Source: Hygrophila difformis (lineage: Eukaryota > Streptophyta > Magnoliopsida > Lamiales > Acanthaceae). Taken from it: DNA of 64,000 nt. The stretch spans positions 14,000,428 to 14,064,427 of the forward strand of contig JAOANR010000004.1 in NCBI GenBank assembly GCA_030278955.1, written 5' to 3'. Position 1 is the stretch's first letter, and each line of letters begins with the position of its first letter. Made by a program: the position numbers and the translations under genes. Under the pieces are notes generated by a model, which saw only the letters and a program-made list of their open reading frames with translations, made no database searches and was not told the origin of the DNA. Below are positions 34,925 through 46,648 of the stretch, in pieces.

Positions 34925-35315
34925 CATTATATATTTTTTTATTAATTAAAAACAATTTATTATCACTCTATATAAAATACTCATTCGTTTTTTATAACTC
35001 CATCCATTATGTATTTCACGCAATCAAATATAAATAATAATTAATAATTTAAATTTTATATAAATAAAATTATAAAAATTTGATATTCTGAAACTATGAG
35101 AATGAAATAATATCTAACTTTACTATATTTTATGTTATATAATAATTATGCAAAAAAAGTTTGAATGAAAATTATGCTAAAAGGGACAGAGTAATTACGA
35201 ATTAGACAAATAGCATGCTAACTACGCTATCCAGTTTTCCGTCCCCAAATTCAACCTTTCACTCTGCTGCTGCCAAAATAATCCGAAGCAGCCAACATAC
35301 GCCAGAGACTGCAAA
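34925..35315 (+). other. 5' flank of the aldo/keto reductase gene
   Basis: Very AT-rich up to about 35,200, then less so. The last 100 bases are a plausible promoter and leader for the ATG at 35316. No single TATA box can be picked out with confidence. Confidence 0.4.
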
Positions 35316-37296
35316 ATGGCACTCAATCAATGGCAATTTGTCAACACTTTGTCTACTTCCGGCCATTGCCGCTGTTTCGTTCGGTGCTGTGAAACGGCTG
35401 TTGGGGTCGCGGAGAAGAGGAAAGTGGAGCTGAAGAATCGGAACGATAAACTAGAGATATGCAGAGTGCTCAATGGAATGTGGCAGACCAGTGGCGGATG
35501 GGGCAGAATTGACCGAGACGAGGCCGTAGAAGCCATGCTTCGCTACGCCGACGCTGGTCTCTCTACCTTTGACATGGCGGATCACTGTATGTGTTCTTCT
35601 TAATTCGAATTCGATTGTGAAATTGTTAACTTTAATTTAGTCAGTAATTGCAAAGTTCACGTGTTGGGCAAACTTGTCATTTTGCAAAAGATAGAAACCT
35701 ATGGCGGAGAATTGAGACTTGAAAGGAAACAAACGATTGAATAAGGGATAGGATAAAATCCATTTCCGGGGCAGCAGAGTTTTGTGTTGTGTGTCAATGG
35801 GTGAAACTGTGTGCAGTTTATGCTGCAGCATATTTACTTTCACGCCAATCAAAAGAAGGGCTAAGAATTGCAGTGTAATTGAGAGGGGGAAAGTAGTTCC
35901 GAGGCCATTAGTATGTTTGTTAACTGATGGTCGGCAGAGAGTTGAAGTTAGGAATGGGCAGGATTCACTGGACATCTGTAGAGTTGTTAATGGGATGTGG
36001 CAGACTAGTGGTGGCTGGGGTAGAATTGATAGAGAGAATGTTGTTGATGCCATGCTTCGATATGCTGATGCTCGACTCAACACTTTTGATATGGCTGATA
36101 TATGTAAACTACCTCATGCAGCTATGATGTGCATTTCATTTCAACTTGTTATGTTCTTAATTCGACACTGGCATGTTGCTTTTCAAACTGGCAATCGGAT
36201 TAGTATATATTTCAGAGCAAGTGGAGTGGTATTGATTTCTATTTCGTTGAGAGTTGTGCACTTTCTGAATAGTGTAGACCTATATGTGCGTGTATATGTC
36301 ATTTTGTTTCTTATTAGACCTGATGTGTTCCATAGATGGACCTGCAGAGGATCTTTATGGTATTTTCATTAATAGGGTGCGAAGAGAGCGGCCACCAGAG
36401 TATTTGGAAGATGTCAGGGGGTAAGTGCCATGTGCCACCGACTTTGATATCTATATTGAATATTATGCGTAATGAAATTCCTTCCCACATAACATTGTTT
36501 GTTTGGTGCTCCTTCAATGCAGTCTCACTAAATGGGTGCCTCCTCCAGTTAAGATGACCAGCAGCTTTGTTCGTGATAGCATTAATGTATCACGAAAGAG
36601 AATGGATGTTTCTTGTTTGGACATGCTTCAGTTTCATTGGTAATGCAGCTTTCTGTTTCCCTTTTACCATACTTGGAACTTGCCATTATTCAGAAATTCA
36701 AGAAGAATCTAATGTTGAAAATTATTTACAAAAAAGTTTATATCAGTGGCACTTGTGATATATTGTAAAGAGACAAAAATATTTCAATGTGGATGATTAT
36801 TAAGCACACTCAATCTAAATCTTTACTTATGTAGCATGATTTTGGTGTTACCTATTTTTGTCTCAACCAGGTGGGATTATTCTAATCCTGGCTACCTTGA
36901 TGCTCTTAAGCACCTAACAGATTTGAAAGAAGAAGGTCTGTTTACATTTTATCTGTTTGCAAATTATTATAGGTGAAACCCTATTTCTTGATTAGACTGG
37001 ATTACTTAAGCAATTGACATGCAGGAAAAATTAAAACTGTTGCTCTGACTAATTTTGACACGGATAGATTGGAAAAGATCCTGGACAACGGGATTCCTGT
37101 TGTTAGCAACCAGGCGAGAAAGTCTTTCTTTCTTTCCTTTTTTTTTTCTTTTTCTTTTTCTTCTAATAGAGAAGTATTTTCGATTTGAATTTTTTATGGT
37201 AATACTTTTGTTTCAGGTGCAACACTCTATTGTTGACATGCGTCCTCAGCAACGAATGGCAGAACTTTGTCAGCTTACTGGAGTTAAACTTATAAC

Positions 37297-37381
<85 letters not shown>

Positions 37382-38364
37382 ACCCACCCACCCCCAAGCA
37401 GCTTCAAAATTATCAATTGTTCAAAATCTGGAGGCATTGTATGGCACAGTGCTTCTAATATCCATTTGATTTTAGACATCTTCATAGTTTTCCGAGTCTG
37501 TTAATCTTATGTTTGTTATCTTCATTCAATTTTCAAATGGTGAACCCTTACATAGAACAATCATTTCAACCTAGCATTTCTTGATTTTGTAATCCCTCCT
37601 AACTAGTATTTTGTTCACAGGTATGGAACAGTCATGGGTGGGCTACTGTCTGAAAAGTTCCTGGACACCAATTTAACAATTCCTTTTGCTGGCCCTCCAC
37701 TAAATACTCCCTCGCTACAGAAGTACAAACGAGTAAGTTGGATTCTAGATGGCCCGATCCAGTAAATCTTAAACAATAGTAGTATTTGTTTGTCATAAGG
37801 CTATGAGTGTCGATAAATGTAACCTTAATAACTCCATGATTATCTGTATTTGGTAGGTTGAAAATATGTATTTCAATTTTCAAGTGTTGTTCTGGAAATT
37901 ATGCTAGAATACTCTGGTTTATAAGATGCCTTAAACCTTAACATTCTATGTAAAAAATAAATCAGATGGTTGATGCCTGGGGGGGATGGAGCCTTTTCCA
38001 AGAACTGCTTCGAACACTGAAAATCATAGCCTCAAAACACAGTGTTTCGATCCCCACAGTAGCTGTGAGATATATCTTGGATCAGGTGAATTTCTCTATA
38101 AATTCTACTTTTCCCTAGTGTTGATTAACAGGCGTCATTTCTTTAATTTCTCTCCTCTAATTGATTACTCCATTGCAGCAAGCTGTGGCGGGATCAATGG
38201 TTGGTGTTAGGTTGGGTCTCTCTGAACACATCAAAGACACCAACACCATATTCTCCCTTGTTCTCGATGAAGATGATGTGAGCAGTATTTTGCAAGTTTC
38301 GCAAAAAGGCAAGGATTTGATGGAAGTGATAGGCGACTGTGGGGACGAATACAGGCGTGCTTAA
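35316..38364 (+). CDS. Aldo/keto reductase family protein, NAD(P)-linked, 9 exons
   Basis: Exons 35316-35586, 36336-36420, 36523-36639, 36871-36935, 37025-37113, 37217-37296, 37621-37732, 37966-38085 and 38179-38364 join to 1125 bases, 374 aa, with all phases matching. Landmarks: GMWQTSGGWGRIDRDEAVEA, FDMADHYGPAEDLYG (the Asp and Tyr of AKR active sites), LDMLQFHWWDYSNPGYLD, KIKTVALTNFD, VVSNQVQHSIVDMRPQQRMA, ITYGTVMGGLLSEKFL, VAGSMVGVRLGLSEH and the C-terminus GDCGDEYRRA. This is a conserved plant AKR subfamily whose substrate I do not know. The first about 35 residues before the core are weakly basic and Ser/Thr-rich and could be a plastid transit peptide. Intron 5 starts with GC instead of GT. 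A second candidate first exon lies at 35797-36103. Confidence 0.9.
35797..36103 (+). CDS. Alternative, duplicated first exon of the aldo/keto reductase gene
   Basis: An ATG at 35797 opens a frame through LDICRVVNGMWQTSGGWGRI and YADARLNTFDMADI to a donor at 36104 (ATAT|GTAAAC). It splices in the same phase as exon 1a to the exon at 36336, giving ADIYGPAEDLYG and a 386-aa product. Over the 38 residues from GMWQ to the active-site Tyr it agrees with exon 1a at about 31 positions. The leader peptides are unrelated (here MGETVCSLCCSIFTFTPIKR). The usual Gly in YADAGL is Arg here. It could be a second promoter and exon giving another targeting peptide, or the remains of a tandem gene whose other exons were lost. 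Confidence 0.6.
37297..37393. repeat. (CT)n(CA)n microsatellite starting at a splice donor
   Basis: About 60 bases of CT followed by about 26 of CA and a CCCACC tail. The first two bases of the intron, GT at 37297-37298, are joined directly to the CT run, so the donor reads AAC|GTCTCTCT. Confidence 0.95.
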
Positions 38365-38454
38365 TAATTTGGCCGTGGTGACAAAAGATATACTGTAACG
38401 TGACTTAAATGTATCATTTCATCCTGTTATACAATATATTTACGTATATAGTAG
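38365..38454 (+). other. 3' untranslated region of the aldo/keto reductase gene
   Basis: Only about 90 bases separate the stop codon from the left LTR of the old copia element. No clear AATAAA is present, so the gene may use signals within the inserted LTR. Confidence 0.5.
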
Positions 38455-38606
38455 TATTTGTTTTAGTTTGTTCCTAGATTTTAGGGATCTTTTTAAATAC
38501 TGTATTTTGTAACCTCTTGATATTCCCTATAATTGGGATTCTTTGTGCTCATTAATGCATATACCGTAATATAATACTTTATCATTTTTTTCTCTACAAT
38601 TTATCA
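38455..38606 (+). repeat. 5' LTR of the old copia element
   Basis: About 150 bp with the phrase TTGTTCCTAGATTTTAGG, which recurs in the 3' LTR at 46072. It ends CAATTTATCA before TGGCATCAGAG. The left border is approximate. Confidence 0.65.
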
Positions 38607-39909
38607 TGGCATCAGAGTACTAAAAAAAAAAAAATCTCGCACCTCCTGTTACAAAACCTGCATTAGGAACGGAACACCATGAAATTGAATGGCTCGTGCT
38701 TTTTTTTTTTTATTTTTTTTTTTTATAGTTTTTGGGATCTCAACAAATATATGCCACCTGTTACGACTAGTGCCGAGTATGATTCTTGGTTTGCCGATAT
38801 ATGATTGTTCTTAATGACTTGGCTTCTCAATAGTATGGAAGAGTATGTGAGTAGATCAACATTCTGTTCTTGGACATTTCAAAAGCCATGTGGGATGCCT
38901 TGTGCATGATGTATTCTATGATAAGAATGTCTCAAGTGTTTTTGAGTTATATGAGAAGCTTTTTTCGTATAACCAAGCTGGTCATCCTCCTTTGTCTTGT
39001 GATACAAAGACACGGGAACACAGTGGGAGGAATTCATTGTGGCCAAATTTTTGTCTGGCTTAATTGGATGATAACTTCCGACCAATTCGAGAGAGTCTTT
39101 TATCCAGTGACAAATTGACTAACATTCCTTCATTATCTAATGCTCTTACCTCGTGTGCTTCGTGTCACTATCGGGCGTTCCAATTCTAGTTCTTCGGATA
39201 ACTCTTCTACATTTGCCCGAGCACAAGTTCCAATCGTGATCGTGGCCCAACCAAAGATGATCGTTATTGTGTTCATTGTGTGTGATCAAATCATGTTTTC
39301 TGAAAAATGCTGGAAGAAGTTTGGTAAACCTGATTGGGCCAACACTGTTTTGGCTGAGCCACAATTTTCTTCGAGTGCTGACATGGTTTCGATTCCTCGT
39401 GCTGAATATGATAATTTGGTACAGACTTTTGACAAGTCCTCAACTACTGTTGCCTCCATCACTGTAGGTGCCTTGGTTGTCTCTCATCTTAAGTCTTGGA
39501 TACAGGATTCTTGTGCGAGTGCCCATACTACTGGTAACCAATCTTAATTCACATGTTGTTTTCTTTCTTCTTCTTTATTTCTAATGTTGTTCAACTTGTT
39601 GATGGCGCCATTTCTCCTGTAACGGGGACGGGTGTTTTCTAGCCTACTCAACATATTACCCTTGATAATGTTCTCCTTCTTGCTCCTAAATTCCCTGTTA
39701 GTTTATTATCTATAAGTCATTTGACGAAAACTCACAATTGTTCTAGTATTACGTTTTATCCTTATTATTGTTGTTGTACATCCTGCAGCAGGACCTGCAG
39801 ACACAGAGGACGACTGGTGGATGTTGGCTTATATTACTTGAATATTGGTGCCCCTACGAGTACCTTTGCCCTTTCTACCACTGTGTCTCCCTTTCAATGG
39901 CATTGTCAT

Positions 39910-40563
39910 TGTTGGGAATTCACCAAATAACTTCACAAGTTCAAAATTTGCAGCGGACAAATAATTCCCAAGTTGTTAGAATTTCGCAGGAACATTAACA
40001 AAAACAAGCAAACAAGAACACAAGGATTTACGTGGAAAACCCTTCCAATTCGAAAGGTAAAAACCACGAGGCTCTTGAGCCTATCTCAAATCCACTATCA
40101 CCAAAAGAGATTACACAAAAGTCTGCCAAAATCACAACAAAAGATGTGGCCTTACAACAACATAAAGTCACCACAATCTCAACTTCACCAAGAACACCAA
40201 ATCTGAAATTAAGAACATAATCTGCAGCCCTGAACAGAAATTTATACAAAAAATTCTAACCGTTGAAATTCGATCTCCACCGTACAAAATCAAGAACAAG
40301 ATGTCCCGCAGCTGCTGTAAAAATTTTAGCACGATCGGACAAGATTTGATACGTCGTTTGGTAGGAAATCAGAAACTGGTCGGAGGGGATGGCTGCTGCG
40401 TTTTTCTCTCTGTTTTCTTTTCTTTCTCTGGTTGCTGTTGTGTGTGGACCTCTCACCTCTTTTATTCTTTTTTGGCAGCTGGAAAACAAGTAGACCTTAT
40501 GGGCAATAATATTTGACTAAGGGAACAAAGACTTTTCCCTTCACATGTTGGGAGGACCCAACA
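39910..40563 (-). repeat. Solo LTR with perfect target duplication
   Basis: 654 bp with ends TGTTGGG and CCCAACA, flanked by GTCAT at 39905-39909 and 40564-40568. On the minus strand it begins TGTTGGGTCCTCCC and has GGGTTTTCCACGTAAATCC near its end, as in Tork/Tnt1-type copia LTRs. Removing it and one GTCAT rejoins the surrounding copia sequence. It is the product of LTR-LTR recombination of a once complete element. Confidence 0.9.
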
Positions 40564-41330
40564 GTCATCTAGCTGTCATCCATCATTTACATCACTTAAA
40601 AAAGATTAGTTCTCATTGAGTTCTAGTGATTTTCAATATGAGTCATGTGAGTTAGCATGCATCATCGGACATCATTTCCTTCTAGAGTAGAATGTCGTAG
40701 GTCTTTTGCATTTGAACTTGTTCATTGTGATGTTTGGGGGTCCCAGTCTTGTTGAATCTAAAGGGGGTTTTAAATATTTCATTATCTTTGTTGATGATTA
40801 TTCCCTTATAACTTGGTTATATTTGCTTTAACGGATATCAGAAGACCCTGAAGTTCTCAAGTTATTTTAAGATGAAATAAAAACCTAGTATTCTATTGAT
40901 AGTACATATTTTTTGCACTGACAAATGCACTTGAATTTACTCAAATGTCTATCTCAACTTTTTGTGTCTCAAAGGATAATTCATCAAAATTTTTGTGTGC
41001 ACACGTCGCAACAAAATGGGGTTTCTGAACGTAAACATCTTCACATTCTGGATATTGCTCGTACACTTCTTTCACATGCATGTTCCTAAACATTTATTGA
41101 GCGATGTTGTCCTTATTGCTTGTTTTCTAATTAATCGCATGCCATCTACTGTTTTAAATGGCGATATTCCATGTTCTTGTTTCCATCCAAATAAAGTCAT
41201 GTACACTGTACCCTCTGATCATATTTTTCGGTGTACTTGTTTTGTCCATGATCTTACTCGTGGATGGGATAAGTTGTCTCCTCAGTCTATTAAATGTGTA
41301 TTTTAGGCTATTCTCATACTAAAAAAAAGG

Positions 41331-41599
41331 GGTAAAGATACGGTGCAGATTCTGCATTGTGCGAATGTGCTGTGGGAGATTATGGATGTGATGATCATGT
41401 GTAACGATGCTGAGATAGATAGTTTTGTGATGTTTTTGTGATAATGTCTCCATATATTATACTGTTGGGACAGTGAGATAAAATGTGCTGAGGAATAATA
41501 TATTTGTAACAAAAAAGTAGTTGAAACATCACAAAATCATCATTTGCAAGCATTTATGCACATGCATAATATTTATATTCTGTACATGAACCGAACTGT
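41331..41599. mobile_element. Short TIR element, probable deletion derivative of the phased-motif family (copy C)
   Basis: AAAAAAAGG at 41322-41330 and 41600-41608 flanks it, and joining the flanks restores GYSHTKKGYHCLDP of the host copia. The left end GATACGGTGCAGATTC resembles copies A and B. Inside, only a few degenerate GCTGAGA/GCTGAGG motifs remain. A target duplication of simple A-run type is weak evidence by itself. Confidence 0.55.
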
Positions 41600-42381
41600 A
41601 AAAAAAGGTTACCATTGTCTTGATCCTTTGACCGTGTGTTGTTGTTACTTTCATTGAGTCTCAACCTTAATTTTCCCACCACTAGGTCAGTCTTTTCCTG
41701 TTGTTGTTCCTACTGCCCTTACCCACTCCAGCCATTGTTCCCACCGGCCACTTCTAAACATTCTCCACCCTTGCAGCTATATATATACCAGACGTCCTCA
41801 TCCATCACCTGTTTTGTGTCCCCCACCTGATCCGTTATCTGCAGCTCATGATGACCCTCCTCCTTGCATGTTAATTTACCCGTTGCTCTGCGAAAAGGTA
41901 CTCGTTCTTGCACCACTAAGCATATATCCCTTGGCTAGACATGTCTCCTTGCTTTTTTTTTTTAACCCATTTTCCATTCCTTTGTTGTTTCTTTATTTAA
42001 TGCCTTTATTCCCAATTCTTACCATGAGGCAGCCCCAACACTCTTCTTGGCGGGCTGCCATGGATGAGGAAATGTCTGCCCTTTCATCTCGCGATAAAGT
42101 TGTCTCTACCCCACATTTGGTAGATATTGTAGCTTTTCCTTGGGTGCTTACTTTGAAGTATCATGCTGATGGCAGTATTGATCAGTACAAAGCTTGCATA
42201 GTGGCAAAAGGCTATACTCAAACTTATGGTGTCGACTATTATGAGACGTTTTCTCTGAATGCTCACTTGAATTCTATTGGGTATTTTGTTCTCTTTGGCT
42301 ATTAATCTCTTTTGGCCTATGTATCAACTTGTTAAGAATGCTTTCTTATATGGTGATTTGACACCGACTGTGTTAATGGAG

Positions 42382-42792
42382 GGAATAAATATCCAAATAG
42401 TCCTGTAAGTTTTATTATTATCCAATTTGGTCCATAAAGTATTTGATTATCTTAAATGGTCCTATAACTTTCATATTTTAGCCGAAATAGTCCCAAATGC
42501 ATTTCATATTCAATTTTAGACCACTATACTTCTAAATTATTCACTTGTATCAAGTTTTTTTTTTTTGTAATTTAGTCAGTATATATTTATATTTTTAAAA
42601 ATAAGTAACAAATTGTAAAATTTAGAAACTTTTTGGGATAAAAGTAAACAATATAAAAGTTTAGGGACCTAAGATTGAAAATTAAATGCATTTAGGATTA
42701 TTTCAGTTAAAAAATGAAAGTTATAGGACCATTTGGGATAATCAAAATTGAATAATAGTGAAACTTACAGGACTATTTGGGTATTTAATCTT
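42382..42792. mobile_element. MULE-type MITE with long imperfect TIRs
   Basis: AAATATCCAAATAGTCCTGT at the left and its inverse near 42768-42787 form the ends. Inverted likeness continues inward for about 100 bases (ATTTGGTCC, GGTCCTATAACTTTCAT). GTTAATGGAG at 42372-42381 and GTTTATGTAG at 42793-42802 look like a decayed 10-bp target duplication. The flanks join to VLMEQSPGYVARGE of the host copia reverse transcriptase. Confidence 0.75.
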
Positions 42793-43085
42793 GTTTATGT
42801 AGCAATCTCCTGGATATGTTGCTCGAGGGGAGGATTCTACCATGGTTTGTCGTCTTCAAAATGCTATTTTTATAGTCTTAAACAAAGCCCTATGGCATGG
42901 TTTGATAAATTTAGCAATGTGCTCATTGTGATTAATTTCAAACCATCCAAGTCGGACCCTTCTGTCTTTGTGAGAACTCGGGCAGGTAAAGTTGTCATTC
43001 TTATAGTTCATGTATACTTGTCTCTGGCAATAAAGGTTATTAAGATCAAGATTTTAGCTGGGATCTTTTTTTATACATATTAACA

Positions 43086-43390
43086 AATGAAAGCATAACA
43101 TAGAATATTATTAGGCAAATGAAGTAATAAAGCACTATAAACAGTCAAAAATAAAATTCAATACCGATTTTATGAAAAACATGATATTATGAGAGCATAT
43201 TCAAATTTTGGTAGGTTTGGATCGTATAGGATCGTAAGATTCTAACATTAAGATCGGAATTTTGTAATCAAGATCGAGATCCTACTAAATTGAAGATCCT
43301 ACAAAGATATAGATAATTTTAAAAAGTGGGATCGTAAAATCATAAGATCTTAAGATCAAGATTGAGATCTTAATAACTACGCTGGCAGCG
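43086..43390. repeat. Insertion rich in GATC/GATCTTA words
   Basis: Interrupts the copia reverse transcriptase. From 43215 to 43375, words such as GGATCGTA, AAGATC, GAGATCCTA and GATCTTAAGATC recur on both strands and could fold on themselves. The left half is plain AT-rich DNA. The element class cannot be stated. Confidence 0.5.
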
Positions 43391-43818
43391 GACACAAGGA
43401 ATTGAGGAAAATAAGAAATACTTGCAACAGAATTTTGTTATGAAGAATTTAGGATGTCCAAATATTTCTTAGGAGTTGAAATTACATCAAGCATGGTACT
43501 TCTCTTTGCTAGAAGAAGTATGATATTGATTTACTGAAGGAAACAGGGTTGTTAGGGTCAAAACCAGCTGACAATCCTATGGATATCAGTCCAGATGTTT
43601 GGGATGATAGTGAAGAGTTTTTTTTTTTTTTGCGGAAAAAGTGAAGTACAGAAGACTTGTTGCAAAGCTAATAAACTTATCAATAACTAGGCCTGACATC
43701 TCTTTTGTTGTTGGGATGGTTAGCCGTTTTATGGATGAGCCAAAACAAGTTCACTGGAATGCTGCTCTTTGAATCCTTAAGTATATCAAGATGTATCCTG
43801 GCAAGGATTGTTCATTAA

Positions 43819-44281
43819 GGGCTTGTTTGGATTGGCTTTTGAAAAAAGCTGAAGCCAAAAGCAGAAGCAGAAGTGAAAGCCAAAAGCAGAAGCAGGTAAC
43901 TTTTGTGTTTGGATGGAATGTTTGAAAAGCAGCTTTTTTTCAAAATTGTGTTTGGATGTGTAAAAGTGAAAAGTGCTTTTTAAATGGATAAATTACCAAA
44001 AATGACATGCTACTTAATATGATAGTAAGATATATTTATAGTGTAATTTATATTAAGTAATGAGGGTATTTAAGTCTTTGCACAATTTACGAAGTGCTTT
44101 TGGCTTCTGCTTTTCGGAGAAGCACCCCCTGGGCTGCTTCTCCCAGAAGCACTTTTGCAGCTTTTCGAGGTGCTTCTACTTTTTTAAAAAAGCCAAACCA
44201 AACGTTTCTTTTTCCCCAAAAGTGCTTTTGGCAGAAGCAAAAGCCAAAAGCACCTTGGTAGAAGCCAATCCAAACACCCTC
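43819..44281. mobile_element. Tourist/PIF-Harbinger-type MITE, 463 bp
   Basis: Ends GGGCTTGTTTGGATTGGC and, inverted, GAGGGTGTTTGGATTGGC. TAA on both sides (43816-43818, 44282-44284) is the 3-bp target duplication of PIF/Harbinger elements. The interior is built from AGAAGC/AAAAGC words and forms long imperfect inverted arms. It sits in the copia RNase H region. Confidence 0.9.
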
Positions 44282-44709
44282 TAAGAAAAATTAAAATATC
44301 AAAATTGAGGGATATTCTGATGCTGACTATGATGGATCAAAGAGTGAGAGACAATCTACTTCTGGGTATTGCACTTATGTAGGAGAAAACCTAGTCACCT
44401 GGCGTACTAAGAAACAAAGCATGATTGCTAGATCTTCTACTGAAGGTGGGTATAGAGCCATGGGACATACTGCTATTGAGTTGATTTGGGTAAAGAATTT
44501 GCTTGAGTAACTTGGGTTTATTCACATTGAGCCATTACTCATGCATTGTGATAACCAGTCAGTGATTTATATTCCGAATAATCTAGTTTTTCATGAAAGA
44601 ACCAAACATATCAAGATTGACTGCTACTTTACTTGGAACTACATTATGAGCCATAAAATTGTCACTCTGTTCACTCCTTTGTCCAACCAGCTTGCTGATA
44701 TCTTCACTA

Positions 44710-45720
44710 TGTTGAGTCAAGGTTTTGATGGAAGTTCAACACCGATGATCGAACACAATAGATGAACCACCATGGCAGGCAACATGTGCGAACTGGATAA
44801 AGTTTGAAAGAGTGCCAGCTATGTCCGGCTCCAACGGCTCTTTCCTGATCTGGGAGGTTTTATACTAACATTTCCTTGCAAGAACTCTTTCCCAGATCAG
44901 AGAGAGAAAACAAATAGATTTGCATTCAGCCATGTCCAGTCCCAACGGCTCTTTCCCGAACTGGAAAAAAGATCATTTGCAGAAAGGAAAGTCCAATTTC
45001 CATATCTAGATGCTGAGCTACTTGTTTAAAGGGGATTTCAGCAGAATGGAGGATGATACTTTGTACATCGACTATCAAACGCTCTGAAATTGTCCCTAAG
45101 CACTCAGTGAACATCGTGAGATAAAGATTTTGATTTGCAGCCTCTTATTCTACGACTCAATCTGTTGCTGCATGATTGAAGTGTTTGGGACATATCTATG
45201 GTGGATTGTGTTAGTGACTCTTTAAGTGGATCGGTAATACACTTAAAGAAATTGTCCAAGGCCTTACCAAAGATAACCACACATCGTTCAAATCATCACA
45301 CTTGAAGGGGTTGATTCACAGGCTACAACGAGGGAAACTCAAAGTGGTCCAGGTTTGGGGAGTTGAAATAGGTGGGAGACCTATACCAAAACTGATGATA
45401 GTTTTGGTCACTACAACTATCCACTTGGCGATCGGAGTGGAGGTGTACTTAATATTTTGCTAATATGTGTGGTTGTATGCCATTGGATAAACACATAGTA
45501 AAATAACCTCCTGGATTGGTATCCCCTAGACGTAGGCCGAAGGCCGAACTAGGTCAACAACTCCTTATGTCAATTATTTACTTTATACGCTGAATTTTAT
45601 TCTGCTGTGCTTAAGATATATTAGTATCATAATCTGTGTGTTCATTGTCTGTGTTCAAACACTTATAGTAATTAAACCTCGACTTAAAGTATAACACTTG
45701 CTAGATCCATGGACCCAACA
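44710..45720 (+). repeat. Solo LTR of a SIRE-like element with perfect target duplication
   Basis: 1011 bp, ends TGTTGAGTC and GGACCCAACA, flanked by CACTA at 44705-44709 and 45721-45725. Taking it out with one CACTA restores LADIFTKPLGN of the host copia. It shares CTCCTGGATTGGTATCCCC and surrounding sequence with the LTR at 4888-5802, so it derives from a related family. Confidence 0.9.
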
Positions 45721-45786
45721 CACTAAACCACTAGGGAATAAACACTTTTATGAACTTTGCACCAAGCTGGAGATGATTGATAAATA

Positions 45787-46021
45787 CTCCCTCCATTCCT
45801 TTTTAGTGGTCTTTTGGACCAAATTGCACAAATCAATGAGTGCAATAATTACTATAGACATTTACATTTTTGTCCATCATTATGGTGGTTTGGAGTAGGG
45901 ATTGGTTATTTTTAAAAAAAGAGAGATAATGCACAATATTCTAGGCAAATCATTAATGAGAATAGAAAGGTAATATTGGAAAAATACTTCTAAGAAGACA
46001 ATTAATAAGGAATGGAGAGAG
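45787..46021. mobile_element. Stowaway-type MITE, 235 bp
   Basis: CTCCCTCCATTCCTTTT at the left and AAGGAATGGAGAGAG at the right, flanked by TA on both sides. It interrupts the last codons of the old copia polyprotein. Confidence 0.85.
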
Positions 46022-46193
46022 TATGCTCCAGATTGAGGGGAGTATTAATATATATATATATATATATATTACTTTGTTCCTAGATTTTAGGAATCTTTTA
46101 AATATTTTTTAATATCTAGATATTCTTTATAGATGAGATCCTCTGCTCATTAATGCACATACAGTAATATACTCTCTCCGTTCCATAATAGTA

Positions 46194-46648
46194 ATCCCTC
46201 CATTCCCTAATTGTAGACTTTTTAGAACAAATTCCACATATCAAGAAATGTAATGATTACTCTCCAATTTTCCATTTTTGCCCCTCATTTAATTACACAA
46301 ACCAATAAAAAATATAATTGGAGTGGAGAGAGAATGAATACTCCCTCCGTCCCATTTATATTGTCTTGTTACTGTTGGGCACGAGAATTAAGATAGAGTT
46401 GATTTGTGAATATATGATGGGGTCCACATAGTTTTTAAGGGAAAAATTATTTCTATTTATGTAATGAAGACATTTATGAGGGAACATCCAAAAATAATAA
46501 GTAAGACATTTTAGTTGGGACAAATGGAGTAATATTTATGAGAGTAAAAATGTAATATTGGAAAAATATGATATAAAGATGGAAAACAAAAACTATTTTG
46601 GAACACCTTTTTATTTCTAAAAAGACAACTAGAAGAGAACGGAGGGAG
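46194..46648. mobile_element. Middle Stowaway-type MITE of the nest
   Basis: Starts ATCCCTCCATTCCCTAATTG and ends GAACGGAGGGAG, with TA at 46192-46193 and 46649-46650. It is of the same subfamily as the element at 59400-59658 (shared TAATATTGGAAAAATATGAT) and is interrupted at 46341. Confidence 0.85.
46341..46529. mobile_element. Inner Stowaway-type MITE of the nest
   Basis: Starts CTCCCTCCGTCCCA after TA and ends with the decayed TTGGGACAAATGGAG. It has the same interior as 8231-8420 (TTGTTACTGTTGG, GGGGTCCACATAG). Confidence 0.85.

Noticed and set aside
35637..36083. 148-codon minus-strand ORF over exon 1b
   Set aside because: It is the complement of the duplicated reductase exon and shows no protein family of its own.
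37163..37485. Minus-strand ORFs rich in Arg-Glu and Val-Cys
   Set aside because: They are translations of the (CT)n(CA)n microsatellite in an intron.
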